From: Cunninghamella blakesleeana
Taxonomy: Eukaryota > Mucoromycota > Mucoromycetes > Mucorales > Cunninghamellaceae
Length of the DNA stretch: 64,000 nucleotides
Reading direction: 5' to 3'
NCBI GenBank assembly: GCA_017871115.1
Contig: JAFCIZ010000007.1
Location: 434,001-498,000, forward strand
Translations under genes and position numbers: made by a program
Shown here: positions 1 through 11,654 of the stretch, piece by piece
Layout: each line of letters opens with the position of its first letter
Position numbering within the stretch: position 1 is the stretch's first letter
The notes under the pieces: model-generated
Seen by the model: only the letters and a program-made list of their open reading frames with translations
Told to the model about the DNA's origin: nothing
Databases searched by the model: none

Positions 1-66
1 CCATATTTATTTAATCATTTATTCCACTTTTTCTTTCTTTCTTTCTTTTTTTTGATCATTTATTAG

Positions 67-3005
67 GAGCATTCTATCGCTCAACAATGTATCTGTGAAA
101 TAATTCGCATGTCACAAACAAGTTTGTTGGATCAGCCTAGTATTGGTATTAACGACTTAATTCTCAAGTTGAAAAGGTAAATAATAACAATGAGTATATT
201 TATTTTATATGATCTATTTTTTCATTCCTTTATTTTATTTTATTTTAAATAATAGTGAGCAAGTAATGAGAAAACTTGCTGGGTATATGTTAGATGCTGA
301 AGCTCCTAATGCCACTTCTACTTTGATTAATGGTGTTACTATTATTATTGATTTGATTCGACACAATAATAGGTATATATAAAAAGGAAAAAAGAAAGGT
401 CACATGATTATATATATATACATTTAAGGGTTTATATTTGATTTTTTAATTTTATTTATATAATTATTGATATTTATTCTTATTTAGTGATATGGAAAAT
501 GATCCTATGTTAAATAATACTTATGGTTATGTTAATAATAATCCTGCCATTCGCCAAGCTTCCGTTTCTTTGGCTGATATGCTTAAGGTGCTTGCTGATC
601 ATGTTGTAGATTTCAATCGACTTTTAACTGAGCCTAGATCTGTGGTAAATATCATATAAATACAATAATAATAATAATAATCATGTTTATTAATGCAAGT
701 AAACTGAATCATATTATTATTTACTTGATTATTTGTTTACATTTAGAATGGACCAATTAAGACATCCATCGGAGAACAAATGCCACTTGGATTTGAAAGA
801 CTGAAGATATGTGAATTATTTGCTGAATTATTACACTGTTCCAATATGTCCAATTTAAATGCTCCTGAAGATAACGAAGAAGAAATGGAAGAAGATGATG
901 ATGAGGAAGATGAAGACGAAGAAACAAAACAACCACAACAGCAGCAACATCAACATAGTGAATTAAATGATTATAACAGTAAAAAGGAATCAAATGATAA
1001 TATTGCAACATCAACATTGTCATCATCCAATAATGAATCTACTACTATAGAATCGCAACTTTCAGAACAACCTAAAAATCAAAATGAATCGACAACATCG
1101 ACCCATAACGATAATGATAATACAGACAACGATAAACCGGATCAAATGGAAAAACAAGCTCTTGACCATAACAGCGATAATAATAACAAAGAAATTAAAC
1201 AGGAATTACCTATGGGCGATTATCTGAAATTGCAATTAGTAGAATATAAAGTCTTACCAACATGCACTGTGAGTATATTAAAATAAGAATTACCATTATA
1301 ATATCATATTAGGAAGAGGAAGAAAAAGGAAGAATAAAAAGACATGATACGATATGATATAATATATATGAACCAAAAAGCATAACTTTGTATATTGATT
1401 TATTTTTATTTTTATTTTTATTAATTATTACTTAGGATTTATTCTTTTCTTTTCCTTGGAACAATTTTTTACATTATGTTACATATGATATGCTTCACCA
1501 AGTATTTAACGGAAGAATGGATAAAGGGTATAATAGACTTCTTGCCCTTTCAATATTAAAAGATGGTCAACTTACTACTAAAATGGTCAATGCACAAAAG
1601 GAAAATGATCAAGAATGGTAAAATAAAATAACGGATATATACATATAGAAATAGATATATATTAATATTAATGTATTATTGTTATGATTATAGGGCAAAA
1701 CCAAAAGGAATGCGACTGGGATATATGGGTCATTTGACATTTATTGCTGATGAAGTGATAAAGTTATTTGAAGGATACCCAGAAGCTATTGTACAAGAAA
1801 TTAAAGATGATGTTGATTTAGATATGTGGTATCATTATTGTGAAACAGAATTACGTGAAACAAAAGAAAGAGATTGTTTACCACTTGGTGGAGATAGACC
1901 AAATGAAGACGATGCTGGATTAAGAGATGAAGATGATGAAGACGATGACGATGATATGGATGGTGCAACAGCAAGTCAAGTAAATAATAAATAATAAATG
2001 ATAATAAATAAATTATATATATATTTATTCTTCTCTCTTTCTCTCTTTTTTTATTTCTATTTTTTTGCTATTTCATTTAGTATTCTCGTTATTTAGCTCA
2101 ACGCGAAGCAGATGGTGGATTGGAGGACGATGAAGAAGATGCCCATTGGATTACGTATGTATAAATGTAATAAATATATAAAGAAATGAATGGTTAATAC
2201 TAATTACATTACTTTTATTACACTTTTATTATTTTTTATAGGGGACGAAATGATAATATATATGCCAATGCTTTTGGAGTGATGAGCGATGGCCATAATG
2301 AAATAAATAATATCGATGAGGATGCTGAATATGATAGTGATGAGGATGAGGTATATAGATGTTTATATAAATAAATAATTTTTATTTTTATATCAATTTG
2401 AATGATTTATGTACGTTTATATATATACATGTTAAAATGTTTTTTTTCTTTACTTGTAGCATGGAGATAGAATCATAACCCAAGATTGGTCAAGAGGATT
2501 TACAGAATTTCCGCAATCAAATATGTTACGCCGTACACAAAGTCATATAGAAGATGATTATGATGCTGAAGAACAAAATACTTTTAATCAATTAAATGAC
2601 AGCGGAAATAATAATATCAATGATAGTACTGTACCACAACCTAATACAGCAATAACAAAAAATAATAATACTGAAATCAACAATAACGGAGATGATGACG
2701 AAGATCCATTTGGTGATTTTACATCAAGTGAAGATGCTGGGCAATTTGATGATGATGATAGTGCCTGGGAAATTTCTAACAATATGAATCAATTAAATTT
2801 AACTAATGAAAAAACACCTACTACTACTACTACTACGACCTCAACCACTACCACTACTGTTCCAACTTCCAACTCGACAGCAAAAGATAATAATACATCC
2901 GGTGACCATTATGTACCTGCTATAAGAACAAAAGAAGAAGACGAAAAGTATAAAAAAGAATACTTATCACACCAAGATGATGAAGAACAGGAAGGCGAAA
3001 TATAA
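67..3005 (+). CDS. SAPS-family Sit4/PP6 phosphatase-associated protein (5' end outside window)
   Basis: This is the C-terminal part of a SIT4/PP6 phosphatase regulatory subunit (SAPS family: yeast Sap155/185/190, S. pombe Ekc1, animal PPP6R), which holds the PP6-type catalytic subunit and affects the cell cycle and stress signalling. Nine exons join in frame: 67-176, 256-372, 488-644, 747-1268, 1436-1617, 1694-1979, 2081-2154, 2242-2350 and 2460-3005. The helical SAPS-repeat part reads through blocks such as LLDQPSIGINDLILKLK, MPLGFERLKICELFAELLHC and GYMGHLTFIADEVIKLFEGY. Exon 4 carries a roughly 110-residue Asp/Glu/Asn/Gln/Ser-rich insertion inside the conserved domain. The C-terminus is acidic with a DPFGDFTSSEDAGQFDDDDSAWE block, a PFGDF-like tail typical of the family. 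Bases 1-66 are the end of an intron, so upstream exons lie outside the window. Family call is firm; which paralogue is not resolved. Confidence 0.9.
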
Positions 3006-3250
3006 TATAGAAATATATAATTATATATAATACATATATACACATATATATTGTTTTTATTTCTTTTTCTTTTCTTTTTCTTTCTTGTATATTCTATAGT
3101 TATTATATTATATTTTTTTTTTATATTCATTGTATCTTTTTTTATTTTATTTATTTTTATCGTATTTTCTTTTAAAACTTTGAATTTTTTTCATATATTT
3201 TTTTATCGCTATTATCTTATATATTATTATCCTATATATTATTATCCTTA

Positions 3251-3293
<43 letters not shown>

Positions 3294-4381
3294 TTATATA
3301 TATATATTTGTACAAATAATTTTAAAAATGAATAATAATAGTATTTTTATTTAATTATTAATTGGTTCTTTTTATGATAATGAGAAAAAAAAAATAACTA
3401 CACACTCTCTTTTATCCCTTACTATTAAAATGGGTTAAGAGTACCATGAGCCATGACTTTTATAGTAAATATTATCATTATACACATTGTCTTTTGTTGA
3501 AATAAAAAACTATTTTTACTTGTATGCATACATTAAATTATATATTAAAAACTCGTGATTTAGATTGTGAATAATTTTTCTATTTTTTTTTAAAAAAAAT
3601 ATAATATTGATATTCTACTATATAATTAAATTCTACCAAAAATTTATTTTATTTTTTTACCATTGCATTTAGTATTTGTGTTATAGCATTAAGTAAAAAG
3701 TTTGCAATAACAATAGTAAAAATAGTAATTATTTTATTATAAAATTTCAGTATACACTCGATTTTATTTTTAAAAATAAAAAATTAGTAAATTTAATCAT
3801 TGTTTTTCTATTTTCTAACTATTACAATAATTGGCTTTCTTTGCGATATTGATAATGTGTAATGCTGGTTGGAATGAGCTCTTTGAAAGATAAAATGCTC
3901 TCTTTTCCAAAACTACATTTCTTGGGATAAATAAAGTGTAGGTCACCCGTTTCCTATTTAAAAAATGAATAATAATAATGATAATATCTATATTAGTTTT
4001 TATTCTTAAACTACTTTAGCTATGAGTGATTTCATTTCAAAAATATATTTTATATTACATATAAAATGGATGGGTAACCGTCTACAGTCAAGAAATTAAA
4101 TGTACATTAATCAGTTGAAGAATATTGAGATAAAATAAACATTAACACATAAGGGTGATTAAATAAAAAAAAAACTACTACTGTAATTTTATAACGATCA
4201 AAATAGACAATAATGATATCAACTTTTTAGTTTTTATTTACAAATATTACTTTTTTTATATTTTATTTATTATCAAGAGCAAGGAAATAATAATAACAAT
4301 AGTCTATAATTAATACAATTAAAAATGATTTTTATACATACAATGGTTTATAAATGATAGAGCAGAATGTGTGTGTATATA
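3006..4381. other. Convergent intergenic region, no gene seen
   Basis: The region lies between the 3' ends of the SAPS gene (+) and the transporter gene (-). It is AT-rich with a T-rich stretch at 3050-3240 and an (ATT)n microsatellite around 3251-3292. Open frames here come from homopyrimidine sequence and encode only Phe/Ile/Tyr-rich strings. It probably holds both 3' UTRs. No tRNA-like cloverleaf or conserved coding segment was found by eye. Confidence 0.6.
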
Positions 4382-4616
4382 TTAACGAGGTTTGATTAAG
4401 AATTGACGCATAGCACCGAATATTGCACTGGCAACTAATGCCGACCCTACAAAATAAGTGATGTCATACCAGCCATTTGTAATAGATGAAGTTGCTGATA
4501 AAAAGATAGATCCAATAGGAATACCTGCAATATTTCCAACCCCTCTGAGTAACATAAATGACCCTAATAATAAAAAAAGAGAGAAAAATAGAACTAAGTG
4601 ATCTAGATCATATATA

Positions 4617-4658
<42 letters not shown>

Positions 4659-6608
4659 TATTATCCTTTTTATTTTACCATTAATCATTGTAAATTTGTT
4701 ATAATCTGATTCAGCAACATCATAAATCATAGAAGGGAAACAAGTTGTATATCCAGATCCAAATATAGAATATAATATAGTGTAAGCTAATAAAATGGAG
4801 TAACTTGTACCAGAAAATCGCCAAAGGAAAAAGGTAGAGAGAGCTGACACCGCTGACGATAAAGTAATGGCTCCAGCATAACCAAATCGATCACAGATAT
4901 GTCCTATGAATAATTGTCCAACGATTGTCATTGCATTTAAAATGGAAACCAAATTAACTGCATTTTGTTCGGATACACCAATTGAAAGAGCATAGGCTAT
5001 TTTTTTTAAAATACATAAATAAAAGAATAATAGTAAAGTGAGTACTACGTGAATATTTTATATTTGTGTTTTCTTTTCATTCCATTCAAAATAAAATTAG
5101 GACAAAAAACTTACGTTGGATAAATAAATTAGGAATAAAGTAGCCTAAACTTTGAAATAATACACTAAAGCCCAAAATCATAAACTTTTTTGTAGTAAGG
5201 AATTTAAAATCATTTTTTGATAAAGAAAATTTTTTAGAAGGAGCAGTGGCATCAGGAGTATAACGAGGGCGAACAATGATAGAAGAACCTAAACAAATTA
5301 CTAAAACCAAAATGGCCACGATCCGAAGGGTCCAACGGAATCCAATTCCTTTTAATGCCTTTTCCATGATGATAGGAAATGCTAATCCAAATATACCAGC
5401 GCCAGTAAATACGAAACCTATGCAATTTTTTTAAAAAAAATATTAATAAAAAGATAGTTGGTAAATATATATAATAATAGTAATAATAATAAGTGTGATC
5501 GAAAAAAAAAAGTTATACCTGTTGCTAAACCACGATATTTATACCAATACATCGGGACAAAGGCCATGAAACTATTATAAACTAGATAAATAAAAAGTAG
5601 AAAAATAGAAAGTCAAATCAATACCGGCTACCATTGATATTATTATAATAAAAATACAAAGAAATAATCATGATGATGGTGACTTACGAAAAGAACCTCC
5701 AAGACCAAGTAAAAAGCCTTGACAAAGAATTAAATGCCAAGGGCGTGTAGCAAAACTTGCACCAATTAAACTAATACCCATAATTAAAGAACCAGTATAC
5801 ATCATAGTTTTCAAACTAAATCTACCACCTAATAAACCAACAATGGCACCTGTTTTTTTTAAAATAAATAAATAAATAAAAATAAGAAAGGCATAATTAT
5901 TATATTAATAAAACTCGGATTCCATTGCATTTTATTTATTTTTTTTCTTAGAATAATATGATTATAGTGATTTTATATATACATACCTCCAACGTACGCC
6001 ATACCAGAAGTAAGTGTTCCTACAAGAGCTAATTCTGTAATACTTGCATCACGAAATTCAGGTAATTGTTGATAATGCTAAAGATGGAGTATAAAATAAA
6101 AAAGTGCAATCATTCAGTATAGGTCTTATGATGAATATAATGGTATATATACATGTATATATACATGTGTTTATATATTACCTGTTGCATAACTGAATAT
6201 GAAAATGGAAACTATTATATTTATGATAAAAAAGAAAAAGCATGATTGATTAGTTTAATAGGTGTGATCTGTCAAATGTACTTATTTGTATATATCTTTC
6301 TTTCTTTTTAAACTTACACCCCAAACAAAACCTTCAATAAGAAAACCAGCTACCAAAACCAAATAAGCATTCAATCCAGTGTCTACAGGAGGTAAAGAAA
6401 ACTCAACAGCAGAAGAAATACCATTGTTGTCTGTATTGGCGGTTTCACTATGCATAGTTTCGGTATCACTATCTTTATCTTTAATAGAATGGAGTTCAAG
6501 ATCTTCATTAGCTATAATAGTATCTGAAGTTGTCTTTTTAGTGATGGAAGGTCTTCTTCTTTCAAAATAATAAGCTGTAATATCTTCTTCCTCTTCTCTT
6601 GGACTCAT
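4382..6608 (-). CDS. MFS transporter, monocarboxylate-transporter-like (MCH/MCT type)
   Basis: This is a major-facilitator membrane transporter resembling the fungal monocarboxylate-permease-like (Mch/MCT) group; the substrate is unknown. Eight exons (6318-6608, 6182-6211, 5987-6077, 5688-5849, 5519-5581, 5115-5417, 4679-4996, 4382-4563) sum to 1440 bases, giving 479 residues with every phase matching. The hydrophilic N-terminus (about 80 residues, acidic/Ser/Thr-rich) precedes the first membrane span, which runs DTGLNAYLVLVAGFLIEGFV then WGFPFSYSVMQQ, the family's TM1 signature. The second exon is a 30-base microexon encoding FPFSYSVMQQ. Twelve hydrophobic segments can be followed, with a central loop around the PRYTPDATAPSKKF block and the DRFGYAG loop between later spans. 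The C-terminus is short (FLIKPR). The intron between exons 7 and 8 contains a 37-base poly-T run. The start ATG at 6608 is the first in frame. Transporter class is firm, specificity unknown. Confidence 0.88.
4621..4657. repeat. Poly-T tract of 37 bases in a transporter intron
   Basis: An uninterrupted run of T (A on the coding strand) fills most of the last intron of the MFS transporter gene, just downstream of its donor on the minus strand. It would be length-variable. Confidence 0.95.
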
Positions 6609-7385
6609 AACTTTTATTCCTATATATTTGATAGATAGAACAAAAAAAGAGCAAAAAAGTAAAAAAAACTAAAGCCAAATATATAGCTTTTTTTATTATT
6701 AATCCTCCGCTCTTTTTTTTTTGTACCCAGCAAAAATTTTTAATAAAATAAATTCATTGATCCGATTTTACGGGCCACAAAAAAAAGATGGCAGCAATTT
6801 TTAAGGAATCAAAGTTTCATTGTTATATGGGGTATATTTGATACCTGAAATTTTTATCTTTTTTTTTTTTTTTTTTCCACGGTTGACAAAGAAAACTTTT
6901 TTTGGACCAATCATTTATAATTTTGACTCATTATTATTATTTTTCTATATTTTTACTTTGTTCATCAACATTCGTTAAAGATAAAAGTTTATTTTATTCG
7001 ATTTTTCTATTTTCCTTTCTTTTTTTTTTTTTTTTAGTAAACACTAGGATATATTCACACCACTTCGCCCGATCTATAATTCACTTGTACCATATAATTC
7101 TTCTTTGTTTCATGATGAATTATGCAATAAGGTGATTTTTTTATGGTATTTTTAATTTCATAACCCCTTATTTTTTTAACAATGGTGATGGTTAGTCGAG
7201 TAAAACATGTATTTACTATTTAATTGGTACGAATGCAAGCTAAAGCGGTTTTACATATCGAAATACCTCAGATCAGTATACAAGATAGCGTGATAAATAT
7301 CATTTATTTATTTTTTCAATATTATTATAATAATAATAATGATATTTAAAATACATAAAGTAAGATTATTCATATCATTTCATTT
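6609..7385. other. Upstream region of the MFS transporter; poly-T rich, no gene
   Basis: The region contains several T runs (6714-6722, 6861-6876, 7020-7035). It should hold the transporter promoter, immediately left of the decayed locus. A 77-codon plus-strand frame near 6902 is Phe/Leu/Tyr-rich and lacks splice or homology support, so it was not called. Confidence 0.5.
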
Positions 7386-9090
7386 ATGATTATTATTTTT
7401 ATTTCGATAATTACCATACTCTTTCTCATCATACTCTTTACCATATTCTACATTATAACCTTCATCATGATCTTCATAATTTTTATGCAGCGGATCCACT
7501 TGATTAAAAATTTCGCAATCATTAAATTTAATGATTTCAAATCATGATAGGATTAAAATAAATAAAGTAATTTAGAATGGAAATCGATAGATATACTATG
7601 GATGAGTAATTCATCAAGTGAATGTATTATTAATGTTAATGATGGCTGTAGTTATTCATTAATTATATTAAAAATATATAGATGAGCATCTTTGATGAAT
7701 AATGGTTTTAAAATTGAAACACTATTGAGATGATTAATGAAAAGAAAATAAATAAATATGTTTATTCTAGTAGCCTTCTGCGAATAATATTGCCAGAGAT
7801 AATGTTACTTATGTTCTATTGCCATTAATAAAAATAATCATTTAATATAGTAGATTGATCTATGCAAATAGTTGAATAATATTTGTCTTCATCATAATCA
7901 CAATTATTATCAACAAGCGATAATAAGATGAATATTATTGGAGAGTGAAAGTTAGACTGGTGAATAAGGGTATCGTAAATTTTGAAGCTAATGTGCATTT
8001 AATAACCATTATTGCAATTCAGTATAAACATATAAATCTTCGCTTCTTTCAACATTTATAATGCGATTCAATTATTAAATGAAGAGTTAAAGCTGACTTT
8101 AAGATTATTTAAATGGTAAATGTTAAGTGCACGATATATATTAAAAAGAAAAAAAAAAGCAAGACATATGCTTATGTCTTTATCAATATTCAAACCAAGA
8201 ATTAACGTAGATGAGCCCTGGAGAGGATTTTTTTTCTTTTTCTTTTTTTTAAAAAAAGTAACTAAAAAATGCCAGCATTACTAATGTAATGATTAGAAAG
8301 ATGAAAGAGAAAAGGTTGTTATTGAAAGGTGTGATAAAGCCATGAAAGTGTATACATTCAGAGCAGACATATAATAAACAATATTCCATTGGAGATAATT
8401 TAAGGGATGGATAAGAAAAATATATTGAATCTAAAGTACGATCAACAATATCAAGTTATTGATCAAGTAGTACTGAGACATTAAAGAGTTCAAAAACAAG
8501 TATTGAACTAGTTAAATGATGCAAAGCGTTTAAAAATGACAGAAATATACCAAGGCATCTTATTGTTTTGTCAAGAGCATTACTATTATTCTTGCTGTTA
8601 CTAGTCACCACACAATCTGAATTCTTCTCAATATACAAATGTAATAATCTCACTAATTCATTACATATAAATATTCCAACATTGGTAAAAATATATGGGT
8701 ATTTTCGCATTATTGTTAATAGCAGCGATTTCAATTTTACCCACTTTACCAAAGTGAGTATGAATCAAGTATTTTTAAGAGGGCGAATTATTTTGCAATA
8801 TTAAAGATGTACTTTACATATTAATAAACTAAAAATTAGAGTAAGCTTCGTGCAAATGTGGGACATTACTGCTGTCATGATAGAATGGATATGTTATAAA
8901 ATATAAACAATGTACAAAGTGACCAATGAAAATATCATTTGGTGTAACATTAAAGCCATTTATAAAAAGAGTATGAATTACTTACAAACTAGCATTGTAA
9001 ACAGTATAATAACATTGACGAATAGGCATAAATTCATACCAAATTCCGAAAAATAAAGAACCTGTATTATTTAGTGATAAATGAAAACAA
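7386..9090 (-). pseudogene. Decayed protein-coding locus with repeated in-frame stops (family not recognised)
   Basis: Several minus-strand segments read as plausible protein but are broken by stops. The longest piece (8456-8752) ends in LFNVSVLLDQ, and after its TAA the same frame continues with LDIVDRTLDSIYFSYPSLKL and then EYCLLYVCSECIHFHGFITP. Further left are DTLIHQSNFHSPIIFILLSL with DNNCDYDEDKYYSTICIDQS (near 7835-7985), NISNIISGNIIRRRLLE (near 7770-7820) and an acidic tail ending HDEGYNVEYGKEYDEKEYGN at about 7386-7520. On the right, an exon-like segment near 8986-9062 is flanked by a TACAG acceptor and a GTAAGT donor. Stops are of a kind that C-to-T change could produce (for example CAA to TAA), which would suit decay of a once-functional gene. 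The locus is the immediate downstream neighbour of the nuclease-like gene, on the same strand. I cannot identify the family. AT-rich DNA translates into hydrophobic strings by chance, so confidence is modest. Confidence 0.4.
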
Positions 9091-9107
9091 ATATTATAAA
9101 TAAGCTC

Positions 9108-9159
9108 TTTAAATAATAGTTTTGTTTTATTTTATTTTAATTAAGTATGAATGTTCATC
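9108..9159. repeat. Left 52-base direct repeat flanking the nuclease-like gene
   Basis: This 52-base segment recurs in the same orientation at 10776-10827 with two mismatches (T/C at repeat position 7 and G/A at position 38). It begins TTTAAA and ends ATGAATGTTCATC. The two copies enclose the single-exon nuclease-like gene. Confidence 0.9.
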
Positions 9160-9197
9160 TTAAAAATAATAACTGCAAATGGTAGATAAGTTTTTCT

Positions 9198-10049
9198 TTA
9201 TTGGCTTTCTAAGAATTTCTTAATATAAAACATACATGTTAATATGTTTTCTCTGTCATCTTTATTACATATATCATATGCTGTTAAATATGGTTCATCC
9301 AACACTGCAGGGTGCCTTTGAACTTCCATAAATGTATTTTCTGGATAACCTTTTATTGTTTCCAAAACATATTCTTTTTCAGCTACTGCTTTATAAAATG
9401 TAAATTTTGTACCCACAACCCTAATTGCAAAAACATTTATAGGGTAAATTATATTTTCATGACTTCTAGCCGTTTCATGTACTGCAACGAATAATTTACC
9501 TAATATTTGATTTTCTTTCCAATTATTAGAAGATTTTGCATTATCAATATTTTTATCTTCAATAACTAAAACCATTTTGTAATTTTGGTTTACTATTCCA
9601 AAATCAGATTTTGCTACTATATGCTGTCCATCTTCCCAAATATCTGCGGAATATTCATATTTTGGATACATTAGGCAAGGATATTCATCAAATTCTAATA
9701 AATGAAGAAGGGTATCCATAAATCCATCGACATGCATTTCTTTTAGTTTACTTTGTGCCACATATACGCGTTTAATTTTTGCTATAAGTGATTTTATTTT
9801 ATTTGACATATCTATTTTTTCCAAATCAGTAATTATCAGCCAATCTCCATTAACCCATTCTGGTAAAAGTAATCGTTTTGTTTCTTCATTTAATACCATA
9901 TCATTATTATTAAACATTTTTCCCATAGTACAATCAACAGTGCTTATTTTGAATGAAATTGATACTCCACTTTTCCATAAACTTGTAGATTGTATATGTT
10001 CCGCATCTTGTTCTTGATAATCAATTCTTGCTCTTTTTCTTAATTCCAT
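9198..10049 (-). CDS. PD-(D/E)XK nuclease-like protein, single exon, repeat-flanked
   Basis: This is a 283-residue intronless gene among intron-rich neighbours. The centre carries a plausible PD-(D/E)XK restriction-endonuclease-like core: Asp149 in AKSDFGIV, a beta-strand with Glu164-Asp165-Lys166 in MVLVIEDKNI, and Gln181 in WKENQILGKLFVAV, with the usual spacing of D, ExK and the helix-borne Q. Asn/Lys-rich N-terminal sequence (RKRARIDYQEQ) could be a nuclear signal. Such proteins are common in expanded, lineage-specific families of early-diverging fungi and oomycetes, including nuclease parts of mobile elements and Crinkler-type proteins; that link is inference here. No signal peptide or membrane segment is visible. 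The gene lies inside a 1.7 kb interval bounded by 52-base direct repeats. The frame is intact, so the gene may be active or recently acquired. Catalysis is unproven. Confidence 0.7.
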   Translation of the reverse strand: MELRKRARIDYQEQDAEHIQSTSLWKSGVSISFKISTVDCTMGKMFNNNDMVLNEETKRLLLPEWVNGDWLIITDLEKIDMSNKIKSLIAKIKRVYVAQSKLKEMHVDGFMDTLLHLLEFDEYPCLMYPKYEYSADIWEDGQHIVAKSDFGIVNQNYKMVLVIEDKNIDNAKSSNNWKENQILGKLFVAVHETARSHENIIYPINVFAIRVVGTKFTFYKAVAEKEYVLETIKGYPENTFMEVQRHPAVLDEPYLTAYDICNKDDRENILTCMFYIKKFLESQ

Positions 10050-11622
10050 TTTATATATGATATATTTTCAATTTTTTTTTGGAATATAAAAATAAAAAGA
10101 TGTAAAAAACTAAAATTATTTTTTTTGATAAATGTTTCGTATGTGACTGAGTATAGAGTTTATTTGATTTAGAAAAAACAACTTGAAAGTTCGTCCATTA
10201 CTATATTTTTTTTTATTATGTACCTTAATATTCTATTTATTATATAAAATACTATTTGTATTATATCATTTTTAAATAATATACAAAATGTTTAAATAAT
10301 AAATTTTATGTATACATAATATAGTGTTAAGGTATGATATTCTTTTAAGAATGGTTTCTAATTTTATGAATAAAATTATTATACTTAATTTAAATAAATT
10401 TTAGATGATTTATTTATTTTTAATTATATATTTAGATATTCATCTTCTAGTTTTATTTGCATGAATAGGACAATAATTTTATCAAAATATACTTAGCTAC
10501 TTTCATCTATCATATTTCAAATCTCAATTTTTTATAAGAAAAAAATACATTTAGAACAAAATTAAAAATACCTTAAATTATTGGTGATGATTTCTAATAT
10601 ATTTAGATGAACCTTTACATTCGAATTATTATCTAATATATTACCAATATTATATAAAATAAAAATCATATATTTTATTGAAATAAGATAATTTTTTACA
10701 TACAATAGTATATTCCAAAAATTATATTATCTCAAGAATCATCCCCAATGGTTATAAATGAATTATTGCATTTCGTTTAAACAATAGTTTTGTTTTATTT
10801 TATTTTAATTAAATATGAATGTTCATCATGATTGAGTTTAATTATATAGATAAAGAAAATATAGGCATGGTATAAATAAACAAAAATAAAAAAGAAAGAG
10901 AGAAAGAGGCGGAGGAGAAAAAAAAAGAAAGAAAAAAAAAATTTTAAACTTTATTTTTTTTATAACCAGTCTTATTTTTTTTTTTCATGCTCAAGTATAA
11001 TATTTTTTCTTTTTTTCTTTTGTTTTGTAAATAATAATACCACTCTATAAACATTTAAATACTGACTATGTAAGCTGACTTTATTATTATTATTATTATT
11101 ATTTTAATTATTAAAGGAAAATAAAAAAACTATGGTGGCCAGAAAAAAAAAAAGACTATTTACAAGATCTCGCATATGATTTTGCATAGTATTTTCAATT
11201 TTAATAAAAAAAAACAAAGCTCCAATTCAAGGCAAAAAATTATATTGTATTGATTATAAATGATATCGATTAAAAAAAAAAAAAAGGAAGTACAAAAAAG
11301 AAATGACAGTACCTTGTCCCAATACAAAAATGAATAAGGTCATTCCATCCACTACGTGCCACTGATCATTTGTAAGGGGAAAAGAGGAAAAGAGGGAAGT
11401 TTATCGATAATTACATTTTTATTTATTTATAATTTTAAGTTGTACTACCATTTGAACATACATATATATACACACACACTGGATTTTTTTTCTTTTTTCT
11501 TTTTTTCATTTCTTACTTAATATACCAATATTATTCCTTTTTTAGATAAACTGTTAACTGGAATATTTTTACAAAAACGGGAAGATTCACCAAAAGTGAT
11601 TATCTAATGAGACTACCTAATA

Positions 11623-11654
<32 letters not shown>

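Noticed and set aside
8568..8804. Plus-strand frame with signal-peptide-like LLLFLLLLVTTQ and a GTGAGT donor
   Set aside because: No ATG, no downstream in-phase exon, and antisense to the longer minus-strand fragment; hydrophobic strings are expected in AT-rich DNA.
7386..9090. Reading the decayed locus as a seven-span receptor
   Set aside because: Hydrophobic segments in several frames arise from T-rich sequence; no family motif supports a receptor.
10574..10757. Imperfect terminal inverted repeats of a possible MITE (GGTGATGATTTCT versus GGGGATGATTCTT)
   Set aside because: Only about 13 bases with mismatches, no target-site duplication seen.
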